From contig NZ_BARF01000041.1 of the NCBI RefSeq assembly GCF_000367365.1, positions 1 through 52,804 on the forward strand: a stretch of 52,804 bases of DNA. The letters are read 5' to 3'. Position 1 is the first letter of the stretch. Each line of letters starts with the position of its first letter. Positions 15,687 through 26,134 of the stretch are shown piece after piece. Source of the stretch: Streptomyces prunicolor NBRC 13075. Its GTDB lineage: Bacteria > Actinomycetota > Actinomycetes > Streptomycetales > Streptomycetaceae. Below the pieces are notes generated by a model. It saw only the letters and a list, made by a program, of their open reading frames with translations, did no database searches and had not been told where the DNA came from. The position numbers were made by a program, and so were the translations under genes.

Positions 15687-16916
15687 ATGGGCTTCGTCGA
15701 GCGCTACGGCGCCGCCTTCGGCCGCTCCAAGGCCCTGCTGCTGCGCATGTCCGGGCTGCTCGCCGCCGAACAGGAGGCCCAGGGTGCCTGGATCACCGAC
15801 ACCGACGGCCGCCGCTGGCTGGACTTCGGCTCCTTCGGCGTCCACCTGATCGGCCACCGGCACCCGGCGACCGTAGCGGCGGCACGGGACCAGCTGGCGC
15901 ACATGGGCTTGTCGGGGAAGGTCCTTGGCAACGCGGAAGCAACTCGCTGCGCAGAGGCCCTGATCGACATCGCACCCCCCGGCCTCGACCAGGTCGCCTT
16001 CGCCAACACCGGTGCGGAGGCAGTGGAGATGGCGATGAAGATGGCCGCCCTGTCCACCGGCCGCACCGAGTTCGCCGCCCTGCGCGGCTCCTATCACGGC
16101 AAGACCGCAGGCGCCCTGCACCTGTCCGACACCTACGCGGTGCGCTCGCCCGTACCGCTGGCGGCACCGGCGCACTTCCTGGAACCGGGCGACCTCGACC
16201 AGGCCCGCCGGGTCCTCGCCGCGGGCACGGTCGCCGCGGTCTTCGCCGAACCGGTCCGGGGCGAGGGCGGGGTGCTGCCGGTCGACCCGGACTACCTCAC
16301 CGCGCTGCGCGAACTCTGCCGTAAGACCGGTACGTTGCTTGCCCTGGACGAGATCCAGACCGGCCTGGGCAGATGCGGTCGTCGCTGGCGCTCGGCCGAC
16401 GACTGTCCGCCGGACCTGCTGCTGGTCGGCAAGGCCCTGGGCGGCGGACTCGTCCCGATGGCCGCGGTCGTGTACTCCGGCACCCGGATCGGCGGCGCGG
16501 CCGGCGACCCCGTGGTGCTGGCCTCCTCCTTCGCGGGCGGAGCGCTGGCCGGGCGGGTAGGCGCCGCCGTGGTCCAACTGGTCCGCGAGGACGGCTTCCT
16601 GGACGACGTACGCCGACTCGGCGAGGCCGCCCGCAAGGGGCTCGGCGAGCTGCTCGGCGCGGACCCGAGGATCCGCGACATACGCGGCGAGGGCCTGATG
16701 ATCGGCCTCGAAACGGCCTCGCCCGGTATCGCCGGCCAGATCCTCCTGGAGGCCGCCAAGCGCGGTGTCCTGCTCAGCTTCTGCCTCAGTGCGCCGCAGG
16801 TCCTACGGGTCTATCCGCCCGCGGTGATCGGCCAGGACGACCTCGACCGGGGCCTGGAGACGATCGCCGCGGCGGTGGCCGCCGTACCCAACGCACTTTC
16901 AGCGCAGCCCAACTGA
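15687..16916 (+). CDS. Class III pyridoxal-phosphate aminotransferase
   Basis: 409 residues with the class III (ornithine/acetylornithine/4-aminobutyrate) layout. FANTGAEAVEMAMKMA is the phosphate-binding loop, LRGSYHGKTAGALHLS carries the aromatic stacking residue and the Y-H-G-x-T motif, LALDEIQTGLGRCG holds the cofactor-N Asp, and Lys249 in LLVGKALGGG is the Schiff-base lysine. It should move an amino group between an aldehyde or ketone and a keto acid. The nearby thioester-reductase-like SDR could make the aldehyde and this enzyme the amine; that pairing is inferred. It begins one base after the previous stop. Confidence 0.9.
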   Translation: MGFVERYGAAFGRSKALLLRMSGLLAAEQEAQGAWITDTDGRRWLDFGSFGVHLIGHRHPATVAAARDQLAHMGLSGKVLGNAEATRCAEALIDIAPPGLDQVAFANTGAEAVEMAMKMAALSTGRTEFAALRGSYHGKTAGALHLSDTYAVRSPVPLAAPAHFLEPGDLDQARRVLAAGTVAAVFAEPVRGEGGVLPVDPDYLTALRELCRKTGTLLALDEIQTGLGRCGRRWRSADDCPPDLLLVGKALGGGLVPMAAVVYSGTRIGGAAGDPVVLASSFAGGALAGRVGAAVVQLVREDGFLDDVRRLGEAARKGLGELLGADPRIRDIRGEGLMIGLETASPGIAGQILLEAAKRGVLLSFCLSAPQVLRVYPPAVIGQDDLDRGLETIAAAVAAVPNALSAQPN

Positions 16917-16959
16917 CTGTCCATCACTTCACTGCACGCTCGCCGAGAGGGGCCGCACC

Positions 16960-17406
16960 GTGCCCGTAGTCCGTACCGAGGTAGAGATCGACGACGCTCC
17001 GCTGGAGCACGTGTGGACCGTGCTGTGCGATTTCGAGGCACACGCGGGATACATGGACGACGTCCTCGGCATCCGTTTCCTGGAACGCGGCCACGACACC
17101 GCGCTCAGCTCCTGGCGGGTCCTGCTCAACGGCAGCGAGCTGACCTGGGACGAGCGAGACGTCTTCACCCCGATGCGCCGGATCGACTTCGACCAGACCG
17201 ACGGGGACCTCGAAGTCTTCCGTGGATACTGGGAGTTGCAGGAGACGGGGACGGGAGTCCGGGTCGTTCTTGAGATTGAGTTCGACATCGGTATTCCCTC
17301 CCTGGCCGAGGTCCTGGACCCGATCGGGATCCAGGCCATCGAGTCCAACTCCCGCAGCATGCTGGCCGCGATCCGCGACCGCCGCCCGTCACCGGTGTCG
17401 CAGTGA
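16960..17406 (+). CDS. SRPBCC/polyketide-cyclase-like small protein
   Basis: 148 residues with the START/Bet v1-like SRPBCC pattern: a first strand VRTEVEIDDAPLEHVWTVL, a cavity-lining helix, central strands (LSSWRVLLNGSELTWDER, MRRIDFDQTDGDLEVFRG), and a long C-terminal helix. The family binds hydrophobic or aromatic ligands and includes cyclases, dehydratases and lipid-transfer proteins. GTG 16960 follows a GAGAGG-like site. The stop overlaps the next start by four bases. It may bind or cyclise an intermediate; no catalytic residues can be assigned. Confidence 0.75.
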   Translation: MPVVRTEVEIDDAPLEHVWTVLCDFEAHAGYMDDVLGIRFLERGHDTALSSWRVLLNGSELTWDERDVFTPMRRIDFDQTDGDLEVFRGYWELQETGTGVRVVLEIEFDIGIPSLAEVLDPIGIQAIESNSRSMLAAIRDRRPSPVSQ

Positions 17407-18521
17407 CGGCCGTGAACGCCGGGGCCGCCGTACGGCTGCTGGTCACCGGGATCGGCGGCGCGGTCGGCAGCGGACTGGCCGACGCGCTGGCGGCGGCCCC
17501 GCCCTGGGCCGAGGTGGTCGGCGTCTTCAGCGGCGAACGCTCCCGCGACGCGTTCTGGGAGCGGTCCTCCGAGGCGGTACGGACCCGGATCAGGCCGGTC
17601 GTCCGCGACCTCACCGACGGCCCGGCGACCCTGTCCGTGGCCGGTGAACTCGGCCCGGCGGAGCGGACGTTGGTCGTCCACGCGGCGGCGAACGTCAGCT
17701 GGACGGCGTCCCTGGAAGGCGCCCGGCGCGGCAATGTGGAGGTCACCCGGAACGTCGCCGAACTGGCCCGTGCGCTCGGCGGCGACACACGGTTCGTGTA
17801 TGTCTCCTCCGCGTATACGGCGGTCGAGGGGTGGGAGTACCGCAACACGTACGAGGCCACGAAGGCGGAGGCGGAGCGGCTGCTGCGATCCGACTACGGC
17901 GACCTGCGGCCGGTCGTGTTCTCGTGCAGCCTCGTCGTCGGACACAGCCGCACTGGCGCGATCAGCCGCTTCCACGGCATCTACCCCCTCCTCGGACTGA
18001 TCGACCGGCACGAGCCGCCGCTGCTGCCGGGTGGCCGCGACCGCCGGATCGACATCGTCCCCGTGGACTGGGTCGCGGCCGAACTGGCCGCGCTGCTGGG
18101 CCGGTTGGCGCACGGCGACGGCCCGGAGGCGGATGTCGTGGCGTCCTCGGGGCAGTCCGCGCCCCGGTTGGAGGAGCTGGTCGGCGGGGCGGTGGCCGCG
18201 CTCAACCAGGCAAGGGTGCACGCGGAACGACCCCCCGTACGGGAGCTGACCCTGGTGCCGTTCCGCCGCTGGGAGTTCCTGCGCCGGTCCCTCGACGCGT
18301 GGCAGGTGCGGGGGATACCGATGCCGCCCAAGGCGTTCCTCGACCGGCTGATCGGCGTGTACCGGCCGTACTTCGAGGACGACCGGGTCCTGCCGCCGAC
18401 GGGGACGGTGCGGCCCTGCCCGCCGTGGACGGAGTTCCTGGAACCGGCCGTCGGGTACTGGTTCGCCCGTCAACCGGTCCGGGGCGGCGGGGCGTTGGTG
18501 CGGACGGGCGGCGTGGGATGA
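17403..18521 (+). CDS. NAD(P)-dependent SDR, thioester-reductase/male-sterility-like
   Basis: 372 residues. The Rossmann motif T-G-x-x-G-x-x-G is at 15-22. VVHAAANVSWTA is the male-sterility/thioester-reductase-like N-A-A-x-V segment, FVYVSSAY holds the Ser, and NTYEATKAEAE contains the Y-x-x-x-K catalytic pair. The C-terminal part (VELTLVPFRRWEF-like region onward) is typical of extended SDRs. Such proteins reduce carrier- or CoA-bound thioesters to aldehydes or alcohols, or act as epimerases. No carrier protein is encoded nearby, so a free acyl or sugar substrate is also possible. It is coupled on both sides by four-base overlaps. Confidence 0.75.
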   Translation: MTAVNAGAAVRLLVTGIGGAVGSGLADALAAAPPWAEVVGVFSGERSRDAFWERSSEAVRTRIRPVVRDLTDGPATLSVAGELGPAERTLVVHAAANVSWTASLEGARRGNVEVTRNVAELARALGGDTRFVYVSSAYTAVEGWEYRNTYEATKAEAERLLRSDYGDLRPVVFSCSLVVGHSRTGAISRFHGIYPLLGLIDRHEPPLLPGGRDRRIDIVPVDWVAAELAALLGRLAHGDGPEADVVASSGQSAPRLEELVGGAVAALNQARVHAERPPVRELTLVPFRRWEFLRRSLDAWQVRGIPMPPKAFLDRLIGVYRPYFEDDRVLPPTGTVRPCPPWTEFLEPAVGYWFARQPVRGGGALVRTGGVG

Positions 18522-19525
18522 CTCCGGTCGCGGGGGTGGGCCTTGCCGCGGTGGGGATGCTCGTCGCGGTCGAGGGACGGGAGGCGCGGACGCGGGTGGC
18601 TGCCGTGGCCGCTTCGCGGGGGCGCGGCGCGGTGCTCCGTGCGGCGGTGCTGCCCGGCCTGGGGCTGGTCGCCCTGGCGGGCGCGGCTGCGGGGGTACTC
18701 GTCGTACTGCCCCGAGGCTGGGCTCAACTGGTCGGCGCTGTCGTGTTGTTGGCGGCTGGGCTGCAGTGGCTGGTGTGGGCCGCGCGGCGGGAGTCGGGAG
18801 TGGTGGCGGGACGGGACGAGGGGGTGGTGTTCGAGGGGGTGCGACTGCGAATGGGCGCTGGGGGCGGGGGAGTTGGCCCCACGTCTTCGACGCACCCCAC
18901 GTCTTTGGCCCACACTCCCGTCCGTACCTCCCTCCGCACTCCTGCCCGTGCCCCCGCCCGTACCGAGACGGCCGGTGCTCTCCTCCGCGCCGGCGCCGAA
19001 GTGCTCGTAGTGACAACGGCGGTTGCCGCAGCGGCGGTTCCCCGCGCGTGGCTTCCGGCGTCGGCCCTGCTGTTCGTGGTCGCGGTCATCGCTCCCGGAA
19101 TGATCCGGCACCGGCCTGCCGGCGGGCTGCCGGAGCGTCCTGTCAAGGCCGCGGTAGCGGTGCTCTTGACCGCCGCCGGAGTAACAGCCGTAACCGCGGG
19201 CGCAGTTGGTGTCCTGCCCGCGCTCCTCCTGCCCATGGCAGGTCTGTTCGTCCTTGCCCTCGCCCGGCGGAAGGGACCTCCCGCACCGGTACCGGACGGC
19301 GACGCCCCCGCCACTCGTCTCCGCGCGCTCCGGGAGTTCGTGCTCGGTGACGACCTGGCCGTCTGGTGCGCGGTCGCCGTGCTCGTCGTGGCCGTACGCC
19401 TGCCCATCGCGGCCTTCCACCGCGCCTTCCACCGGGGCCCCGCCGCCGAACTGCTGCTCACCGTCCTGTTGTTGGCCGTGCTCAGCGGTACGGCACGGCG
19501 TGCCCGCACCTCGACCACTCCGTAG
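18518..19525 (+). CDS. Multi-pass membrane protein of unknown function
   Basis: 335 residues with about seven or eight hydrophobic segments (for example near residues 45-70, 75-90, 155-200, 215-250 and 290-330). A loop around residues 115-150 is low in complexity, Thr/Pro/Ala/Arg-rich, and is encoded by DNA with a short direct repeat (CCCCACGTCTT twice near 18880-18905). No transporter signature is visible. It may be the membrane partner or exporter of the pathway, or anchor the desaturase, but nothing in the sequence decides this. ATG 18518 overlaps the previous stop by four bases. Confidence 0.7.
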   Translation: MTPVAGVGLAAVGMLVAVEGREARTRVAAVAASRGRGAVLRAAVLPGLGLVALAGAAAGVLVVLPRGWAQLVGAVVLLAAGLQWLVWAARRESGVVAGRDEGVVFEGVRLRMGAGGGGVGPTSSTHPTSLAHTPVRTSLRTPARAPARTETAGALLRAGAEVLVVTTAVAAAAVPRAWLPASALLFVVAVIAPGMIRHRPAGGLPERPVKAAVAVLLTAAGVTAVTAGAVGVLPALLLPMAGLFVLALARRKGPPAPVPDGDAPATRLRALREFVLGDDLAVWCAVAVLVVAVRLPIAAFHRAFHRGPAAELLLTVLLLAVLSGTARRARTSTTP

Positions 19526-19535
19526 GAGACCACTG

Positions 19536-20882
19536 ATGCCGGACCACGACATCTCCGTACCCTCTGCCCGCCCCGCCGGAAAGGCGTTCCGCACCGCGCG
19601 GTCCGCCAGCATTCACGGCGGTTACGAATGGCGCCTCGGCATCACCCCGCCGGTCGTCACGCCGATCTTCCAGACCGCCGCCTTCGAACTCCCCAGTGCC
19701 GCCGCGGCAGCCGGGATATTCGACCTCCAGCAGGACGGTCACGCCTACTCCCGCCTCAACAACCCGACGTGTGACGTGCTGGAGGAGCGCATGGCCGCGG
19801 TGGACGGTGCCGCGGCCGGTCTCGCCGTAGCCTCCGGGCAGGCCGCCATCGCCCTCGCCCTGCTCGATCTCTGCCAGGCCGGCGACAACATCGTCAGCTC
19901 CGACGAGCTGTACGGCGGCACCTGGAACCTGCTCGCGAACACCTTCGCCCGGTTCGGCATCGAGGTGCGGTTCGTCAGCCCCGGCAACCCCAAGAACTTC
20001 ACGGAGGCGAGCGACGACCGGACCCGCTGCTTCTTCGGCGAGACCATGCCCAACCCGAAGCTGCGGATCTTCCCCGTCGAGGAGGTCGCCGAACTCGCGG
20101 AAGGCCTCGGCGTACCGCTGGTCCTCGACAACACGATGCTGCCGTACGTCTGCAGGCCGATCGAGCACGGCGCCCACATCGTCGTCTACTCGGCGACCAA
20201 GTACATCGGCGGCCACGGTTCGACGCTCGGCGGCCTCATCCTGGACAGCGGTCGCTTCGACTGGGACGCCCACGCCGACAGGCACCCCCTCCTCACCACC
20301 CCGGACGCGGCGCACGGCGGTGTCGTCTGGACCCGCACCGGACTCGACCTCGACAGCCCGCTCGGCCGAAGTCCCTATCTCCTCAAGGCCCGTGAGACGC
20401 TGCTGCGCGATCTCGGGCCCTGCCTAAGTCCGTTCAACGCGTGGCTGCTGCTCCAGGGCCTGGAGACACTGCCGTTGCGGATGCGTGCGCACGGCGAGAA
20501 CGCCCGCCGGGTCGCGGCCCACCTCCAGGAGCACCCGCGTGTCGCGTCGGTCCGCTACCCCGGGCTCGCCACCGGCGACGAGGCACGGCTGACCGAGCGC
20601 TATCTCGGGGACAACGGCGGGCCGTTGGTGCAGTTCGAACTCACCGGAGGCCGGGAGGCCGGCTGCCGTTTCATCGAGGCGCTCCGGCTGATCTCCCATG
20701 TCACCAACATCGGTGACGTCCGGTCACTCGCCACCCACCCCGCCTCCACCACCCACGCCCAGCTCCCCGAGGCCGACCAACTGGCCGCCGGGGTCACCCA
20801 GGGCTCGATCCGTCTGGCCGTGGGCATCGAGGACATCGACGACCTGCTCGCCGATCTCGAAAGGGCACTCGGGGCATCATGA
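19536..20882 (+). CDS. Cys/Met-metabolism PLP enzyme, O-acetylhomoserine sulfhydrylase-like
   Basis: 448 residues, the length of the MetY-type branch of the cystathionine gamma-synthase family. Signatures are TPPVVTPIFQTAAFEL-type N-terminus, YSRLNNPTCDVLEERMAAVD, SDELYGGTWNLL, and Lys222 in SATKYIGGHG as Schiff-base lysine. The family catalyses gamma-replacement on activated homoserine. The gene belongs to the same run as metX, so the two should act in sequence: homoserine, O-acetylhomoserine, then a thiol or other nucleophile product. Known relatives use sulfide, but other nucleophiles are possible in biosynthetic clusters. A TAGGAG site precedes ATG 19536. It is a secondary copy by context, since core methionine genes are usually elsewhere. 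Confidence 0.85.
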   Translation: MPDHDISVPSARPAGKAFRTARSASIHGGYEWRLGITPPVVTPIFQTAAFELPSAAAAAGIFDLQQDGHAYSRLNNPTCDVLEERMAAVDGAAAGLAVASGQAAIALALLDLCQAGDNIVSSDELYGGTWNLLANTFARFGIEVRFVSPGNPKNFTEASDDRTRCFFGETMPNPKLRIFPVEEVAELAEGLGVPLVLDNTMLPYVCRPIEHGAHIVVYSATKYIGGHGSTLGGLILDSGRFDWDAHADRHPLLTTPDAAHGGVVWTRTGLDLDSPLGRSPYLLKARETLLRDLGPCLSPFNAWLLLQGLETLPLRMRAHGENARRVAAHLQEHPRVASVRYPGLATGDEARLTERYLGDNGGPLVQFELTGGREAGCRFIEALRLISHVTNIGDVRSLATHPASTTHAQLPEADQLAAGVTQGSIRLAVGIEDIDDLLADLERALGAS

Positions 20883-21676
20883 ACCGTCCGCTCGTCGCGC
20901 TCGCCTGCTCCACCGAGACCTGGGACGGTGTACCGCACGCCGCGGTCCGCCGCGCGTACGTCACCGCGCTGGAACAGGTCGCCGACTGCTCGGTGGTACT
21001 GCTGCCGGGCCCCGACGGCCTGCCCGACGAGACGCTGAGCCGTTTCGACGGCCTGGTCCTGGGCGGCCACGAGAGCAACGTCGCCCCCGCCCACTACGCC
21101 GGCCCACCCGCGCCGGGCCCCTACGACCCCGACCGCGACGCACTCGCCCTGTCGATGGCGCCGCGCGCGGTGGCCGCCGGGCTCCCGCTGCTCGGGATCT
21201 GCCGGGGCCTCCAGGAGATGAACGTGGCATACGGCGGCACACTGCGCGACCTGGGCCCTACGGCGCCACACCGGGAGGACCTCGCCCTCCCCAGAGCCCA
21301 GCAGTACCTGCCCGCCCACGAGATACGGATCACCCCCGGCGGCCCGCTGCACCAACTCCTCGGCACCGAACGCACCCGGGTCAACTCCCTGCACGGCCAG
21401 GCGATCGACCGCCTCGCCCCCGGCTTAAGGGCAGAGGCGGTGGCCCCCGACGGCGTACTGGAGGCCGTGTCGGTGCACCGCGCCCAGACCTTCGCCCTCG
21501 GCGTCCAGTGGCACCCCGAGTGGTACGCGGCCACGGACGCAGTGTCCCGCCGTGTCTTCGAGGGCTTCGGCGCGGCGGCGGCAGACCGGGCGATCGGGCG
21601 AACTGGGCTTGGGCGTACGGCAGTCGGGCCCACCCCGCAGGGGAACGCCAAGCCGACCGTCGGAGGCCGCCGATGA
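20879..21676 (+). CDS. Class I glutamine amidotransferase-like hydrolase (peptidase C26)
   Basis: 265 residues resembling gamma-glutamyl-gamma-aminobutyrate hydrolase (PuuD) and folate gamma-glutamyl hydrolases. The nucleophile is Cys108 in LLGICRGLQEMN, and the His/Glu pair is His212/Glu214 in GVQWHPEW. VLGGHESNVAP replaces the common LPGGxDV loop. In pathways where intermediates are protected by gamma-glutamylation this enzyme removes the glutamyl group, so it could act opposite the ATP-grasp ligase of the divergent operon; that is inference. Codon 183 (21425-21427) is TTA. The last 35 residues are a low-complexity tail beyond the fold. Four-base overlaps join it to both neighbours. Confidence 0.85.
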   Translation: MNRPLVALACSTETWDGVPHAAVRRAYVTALEQVADCSVVLLPGPDGLPDETLSRFDGLVLGGHESNVAPAHYAGPPAPGPYDPDRDALALSMAPRAVAAGLPLLGICRGLQEMNVAYGGTLRDLGPTAPHREDLALPRAQQYLPAHEIRITPGGPLHQLLGTERTRVNSLHGQAIDRLAPGLRAEAVAPDGVLEAVSVHRAQTFALGVQWHPEWYAATDAVSRRVFEGFGAAAADRAIGRTGLGRTAVGPTPQGNAKPTVGGRR

Positions 21677-22825
21677 ACGGATTCCCTGCCCCCGCGAGCC
21701 GCCACCAGCGCACCGCCACCCTCTTCCCTCCCGACCGCCCGCTACGGCTGGAGAAGGGCGGCATCCTCTCCCAAGTCCGGGTCGCCTACGAGGAGTTCGG
21801 ACACCCTGACCCGCACCGGCCGAACACGGTGTTCGTCTGCCACGCCCTCACCGGCAATTCCCATGTCACCCGGCACAGTCCGGACGACATCCCCGGCTGG
21901 TGGGAGGAGATGGTCGGCCCCGGACGCCCGATCGACACGAACCACCTGCACGTCGTCTGCGCCAACGTCCTCGGCGGCTGCGCGGGCACCACCGGCCCCT
22001 GGACCCCGGACCCGACTGGCCGGCCCCTCGCCGCGGACTTCCCCGCGATCACGGTGGGCGACATGGTGACGGTCCACCGGCGCCTCCTGGTTCACCTGGG
22101 CAGCACCGGCCTGCACGCGGTGGTCGGCGGATCACTGGGCGGTATGCAGGCCCTGGAGTGGCTGCTGCGCCACCCCGGCGACGCCCGCCAATTCCTCCTC
22201 ATCGCCACCGGCGCCCGCCTCTCCACGGACGCCCTCGCTGCCCACGCGGCAGGCAGAGCCGCCATCCGCGCCGACCCCGCCTTCGCCGCAGGCCGCTACC
22301 CCGAACACCCGGACGCGCGCGGCCCCGTCGAGGGCTTGGGCGTCGCCAGGATGATCGCGCACCTGACGTACATGTCCCCGAAATCCCTGGACACCAAATT
22401 CGCCCGCCGTCACCAGCCCCTCGCGCCCGCGGCCGACCCGGCCTACGGCCCCTACGCGGTGGAGCGTTACCTGGAACACCAGGCCCGCACCTTCGTCACC
22501 CGCTTCGACGCCAACAGCTACCTGCACCTCACGGCAGCCATGGACCACTACGACGCCTTCGCCCGCCCCACGGCCCCACTCCCGCCGGAAGACCGCCGCC
22601 CCACGGTCCAGGTCTTCAGCTTCGCGTCGGACCGCCTCTTCGCCGCGACGGACACCGACCACCTGATGACCCACCTGTCGACACTCGGGCTGCCGCTGAC
22701 CCATCACCGCGACATCACGTCGGAGGCCGGCCACGACGCCTTCCTCCTGCGCGTCCCGGGCTACCTGACCGCCGTAGCGGAAGCATTCGCCACCCACGAC
22801 AGCCCTCGACCGGGTCCTCAGCCCG

Positions 22826-22839
<14 letters not shown>
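21673..22839 (+). CDS. metX: Homoserine O-acetyltransferase (MetX family)
   Basis: 388 residues. It is an alpha/beta-hydrolase-fold acyltransferase with the MetX signatures: VCHALTGNSHV, the HVVCANVLGGCAGTTGP block, nucleophile Ser154 in VVGGSLGGMQALEW, and a C-terminal His354 in SEAGHDAFLL. It acylates homoserine (usually with acetyl-CoA, sometimes succinyl-CoA) to give the substrate for the adjacent sulfhydrylase-like enzyme. It is the last gene of the 16-gene run and its 3' end overlaps the convergent sdaA gene by 14 bases. It is clearly MetX family; whether it serves methionine synthesis or the cluster's product is unknown. Confidence 0.9.
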
Positions 22840-24193
<1,354 letters not shown>

Positions 24194-24285
24194 GGTGACT
24201 CCTCAGAACGCAGGACGTGCGGGGTGGTGCAGGATCAAGGGGCGCGAAGCGCTTCGAACAGGGTGGTGGTGGGCGACGGGCGGGC

Positions 24286-24325
24286 GGGACACCGGCGCGC
24301 ACCTCCCAGTGTGCGCCGGTGTCCC
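24286..24325 (-). terminator. Strong hairpin between glyA and sdaA
   Basis: Arms 24286-24302 and 24309-24325 pair over 17 positions with one imperfect pair, around a six-base loop. The hairpin lies 30 bases beyond the glyA stop on its strand. No T-run follows, as is usual for Streptomyces terminators. It should end or attenuate glyA transcription and so separate sdaA expression. Confidence 0.7.
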
Positions 24326-24354
24326 CGACGGCGACTGCCGCCCGGTGGGCCGAA

Positions 24355-25629
24355 CTACAGCCCGGGATACAGCGGGTACTTCTCCGCCAGCGCGGTCACG
24401 CGGGCCTTGAGCGCAGCCACGTCGGCCTCCCCGAAGGGAGAGGGCGCCTTCAGCGTCTCCGCGATGACATCCGCGACCTCGGCGAAGTCCTCGGCCGTGA
24501 AGCCGCGGGTCGCCAGCGCCGGCGTACCGATGCGCAGGCCGGACGTCACCATCGGGGGCCGCGGGTCGTTCGGGACGGCGTTCCGGTTGACCGTGATGCC
24601 GACCTCGTGGAGCCGGTCCTCGGCCTGCTGACCGTCCAGCTCGGAGGTGCGCAGGTCGACCAGGACCAGGTGCACGTCCGTACCACCGGACAGCACGTCG
24701 ACCCCTACGGCCTTCACGTCGTCCCGCACCAGGCGCTCGGCCAGCAGCCGCGCACCCTCCACGGTACGCCGCTGCCGCTCCTTGAAGTCCTCGCCGGCCG
24801 CGACCTTGAAGGAGACCGCCTTCGCGGCGATCACATGCTCCAGCGGACCGCCCTGGAAGCCGGGGAAGACGGAGGAGTTCAGCTTCTTCGCGAACTCCTT
24901 CTTCGCCAGGATGATGCCGCCGCGCGGGCCGCCCAGCGTCTTGTGGGTCGTGGACGTGACGACATCCGCGTACGGCACGGGGTTGGGGTGCAGCCCCGCC
25001 GCGACCAGGCCCGCGAAGTGCGCCATGTCGACCCACAGGAAGGCCTCGACCTCGTCCGCGATCCGGCGGAACTCGGCGAAGTCCAGCTGGCGCGGGTACG
25101 CGGACCAGCCCGCGATGATGACCTTCGGCCGGTGCTCCTTGGCGAGCTTCTCCAGCTCGGCCATGTCGACCAGACCGGTGGTGGCGTCCACGTGGTACGC
25201 GACCACGTTGAACTGCTTGCCGGAGAAGTTCAGCCGCATCCCGTGGGTCAGGTGACCCCCGTGCGCCAGGTCCAGGCCGAGGATCGTGTCGCCGGGCTGG
25301 GCCAGCGCGAACAGCGCGGCCTGGTTCGCGGAGGCGCCCGAGTGCGGCTGCACATTGGCGTACTCGGCGCCGAACAGCTCCTTGACCCGGTCGATCGCGA
25401 TCTGCTCGGCCACGTCGACGTGCTCGCAGCCGCCGTAGTAACGACGGCCCGGGTACCCCTCCGCGTACTTGTTGGTGAGGACCGAGCCCTGCGCCTCCAA
25501 GACCGCGACCGGAGCGAAGTTCTCCGAGGCGATCATCTCCAGCGTGGACTGCTGCCGGCGCAGCTCGGCGTCGACGGCCGCGGCGATGTCCGGGTCGAGC
25601 TCGTGCAGGGGCGTGTTCATTACAGACAT
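24355..25629 (-). CDS. glyA: Serine hydroxymethyltransferase
   Basis: 424 residues, usual length. Signatures are LEMIASENFAP, EGYPGRRYYGGCEHVD, the PLP Schiff-base lysine in TSTTHKTLGGPRGG and VNRNAVPND. It interconverts serine and glycine with tetrahydrofolate. ATG 25629 is chosen because GAGGAG lies about 12 bases upstream and the protein family starts here; an upstream in-frame extension has no site. It sits in the order gcvT, gcvH, glyA, so the glycine-cleavage and one-carbon steps are encoded together, probably in one transcript under the upstream riboswitch. Confidence 0.95.
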   Translation of the reverse strand: MSVMNTPLHELDPDIAAAVDAELRRQQSTLEMIASENFAPVAVLEAQGSVLTNKYAEGYPGRRYYGGCEHVDVAEQIAIDRVKELFGAEYANVQPHSGASANQAALFALAQPGDTILGLDLAHGGHLTHGMRLNFSGKQFNVVAYHVDATTGLVDMAELEKLAKEHRPKVIIAGWSAYPRQLDFAEFRRIADEVEAFLWVDMAHFAGLVAAGLHPNPVPYADVVTSTTHKTLGGPRGGIILAKKEFAKKLNSSVFPGFQGGPLEHVIAAKAVSFKVAAGEDFKERQRRTVEGARLLAERLVRDDVKAVGVDVLSGGTDVHLVLVDLRTSELDGQQAEDRLHEVGITVNRNAVPNDPRPPMVTSGLRIGTPALATRGFTAEDFAEVADVIAETLKAPSPFGEADVAALKARVTALAEKYPLYPGL

Positions 25630-25645
25630 ATGGGTGTACGACTCC

Positions 25646-26023
25646 TCAGCCGGCGGAAAACGCGGTGTACTCGTCGGCGGAGAGCAGGTCGCCCGGCTCC
25701 TCCGCGACACGCACCTTGAACAGCCAACCCCCCTCGAAGGGCGCCGAGTTCACCAGGGACGGGTCGTTCACGACGTCCTCGTTGATCTCGGTGACCTCGC
25801 CGCCGACGGGCGAGTACAGGTCGGACACCGACTTGGTCGACTCCAGCTCACCGCAGGACTCGCCCGCGGTCACCGTGGAGCCGACATCGGGGAGCTGGGC
25901 GTAGACGACATCGCCGAGCGCGTTGGCCGCGAACTCGGTGATGCCGACCGTCGAGACGCCGTCCTCGGCGACCGACAGCCACTCGTGCTCCTTGCTGTAG
26001 CGCAGCTGCTGGGGGTTGCTCAT
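25646..26023 (-). CDS. gcvH: Glycine cleavage system H protein
   Basis: 125 residues with the full lipoyl-domain layout: YSKEHEWLSV at the start, then the lipoylated Lys in CGELESTKSVSDLYSPVGGE. The H protein carries the aminomethyl group between the P, T and L proteins. It lies 16 bases upstream of glyA and 111 bases after gcvT. The P protein gene is not in the window, as usual in Streptomyces. Confidence 0.95.
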   Translation of the reverse strand: MSNPQQLRYSKEHEWLSVAEDGVSTVGITEFAANALGDVVYAQLPDVGSTVTAGESCGELESTKSVSDLYSPVGGEVTEINEDVVNDPSLVNSAPFEGGWLFKVRVAEEPGDLLSADEYTAFSAG

Positions 26024-26134
26024 GGCCTGAATTCTCCTGTACGCGGGGGAGTGCTGATGAATGGGGGACTACGGAGGACATCGACAGGCAGGGGCGATCC
26101 GCCCCGGGTCACAGACGTGACGCTACGACGACTG

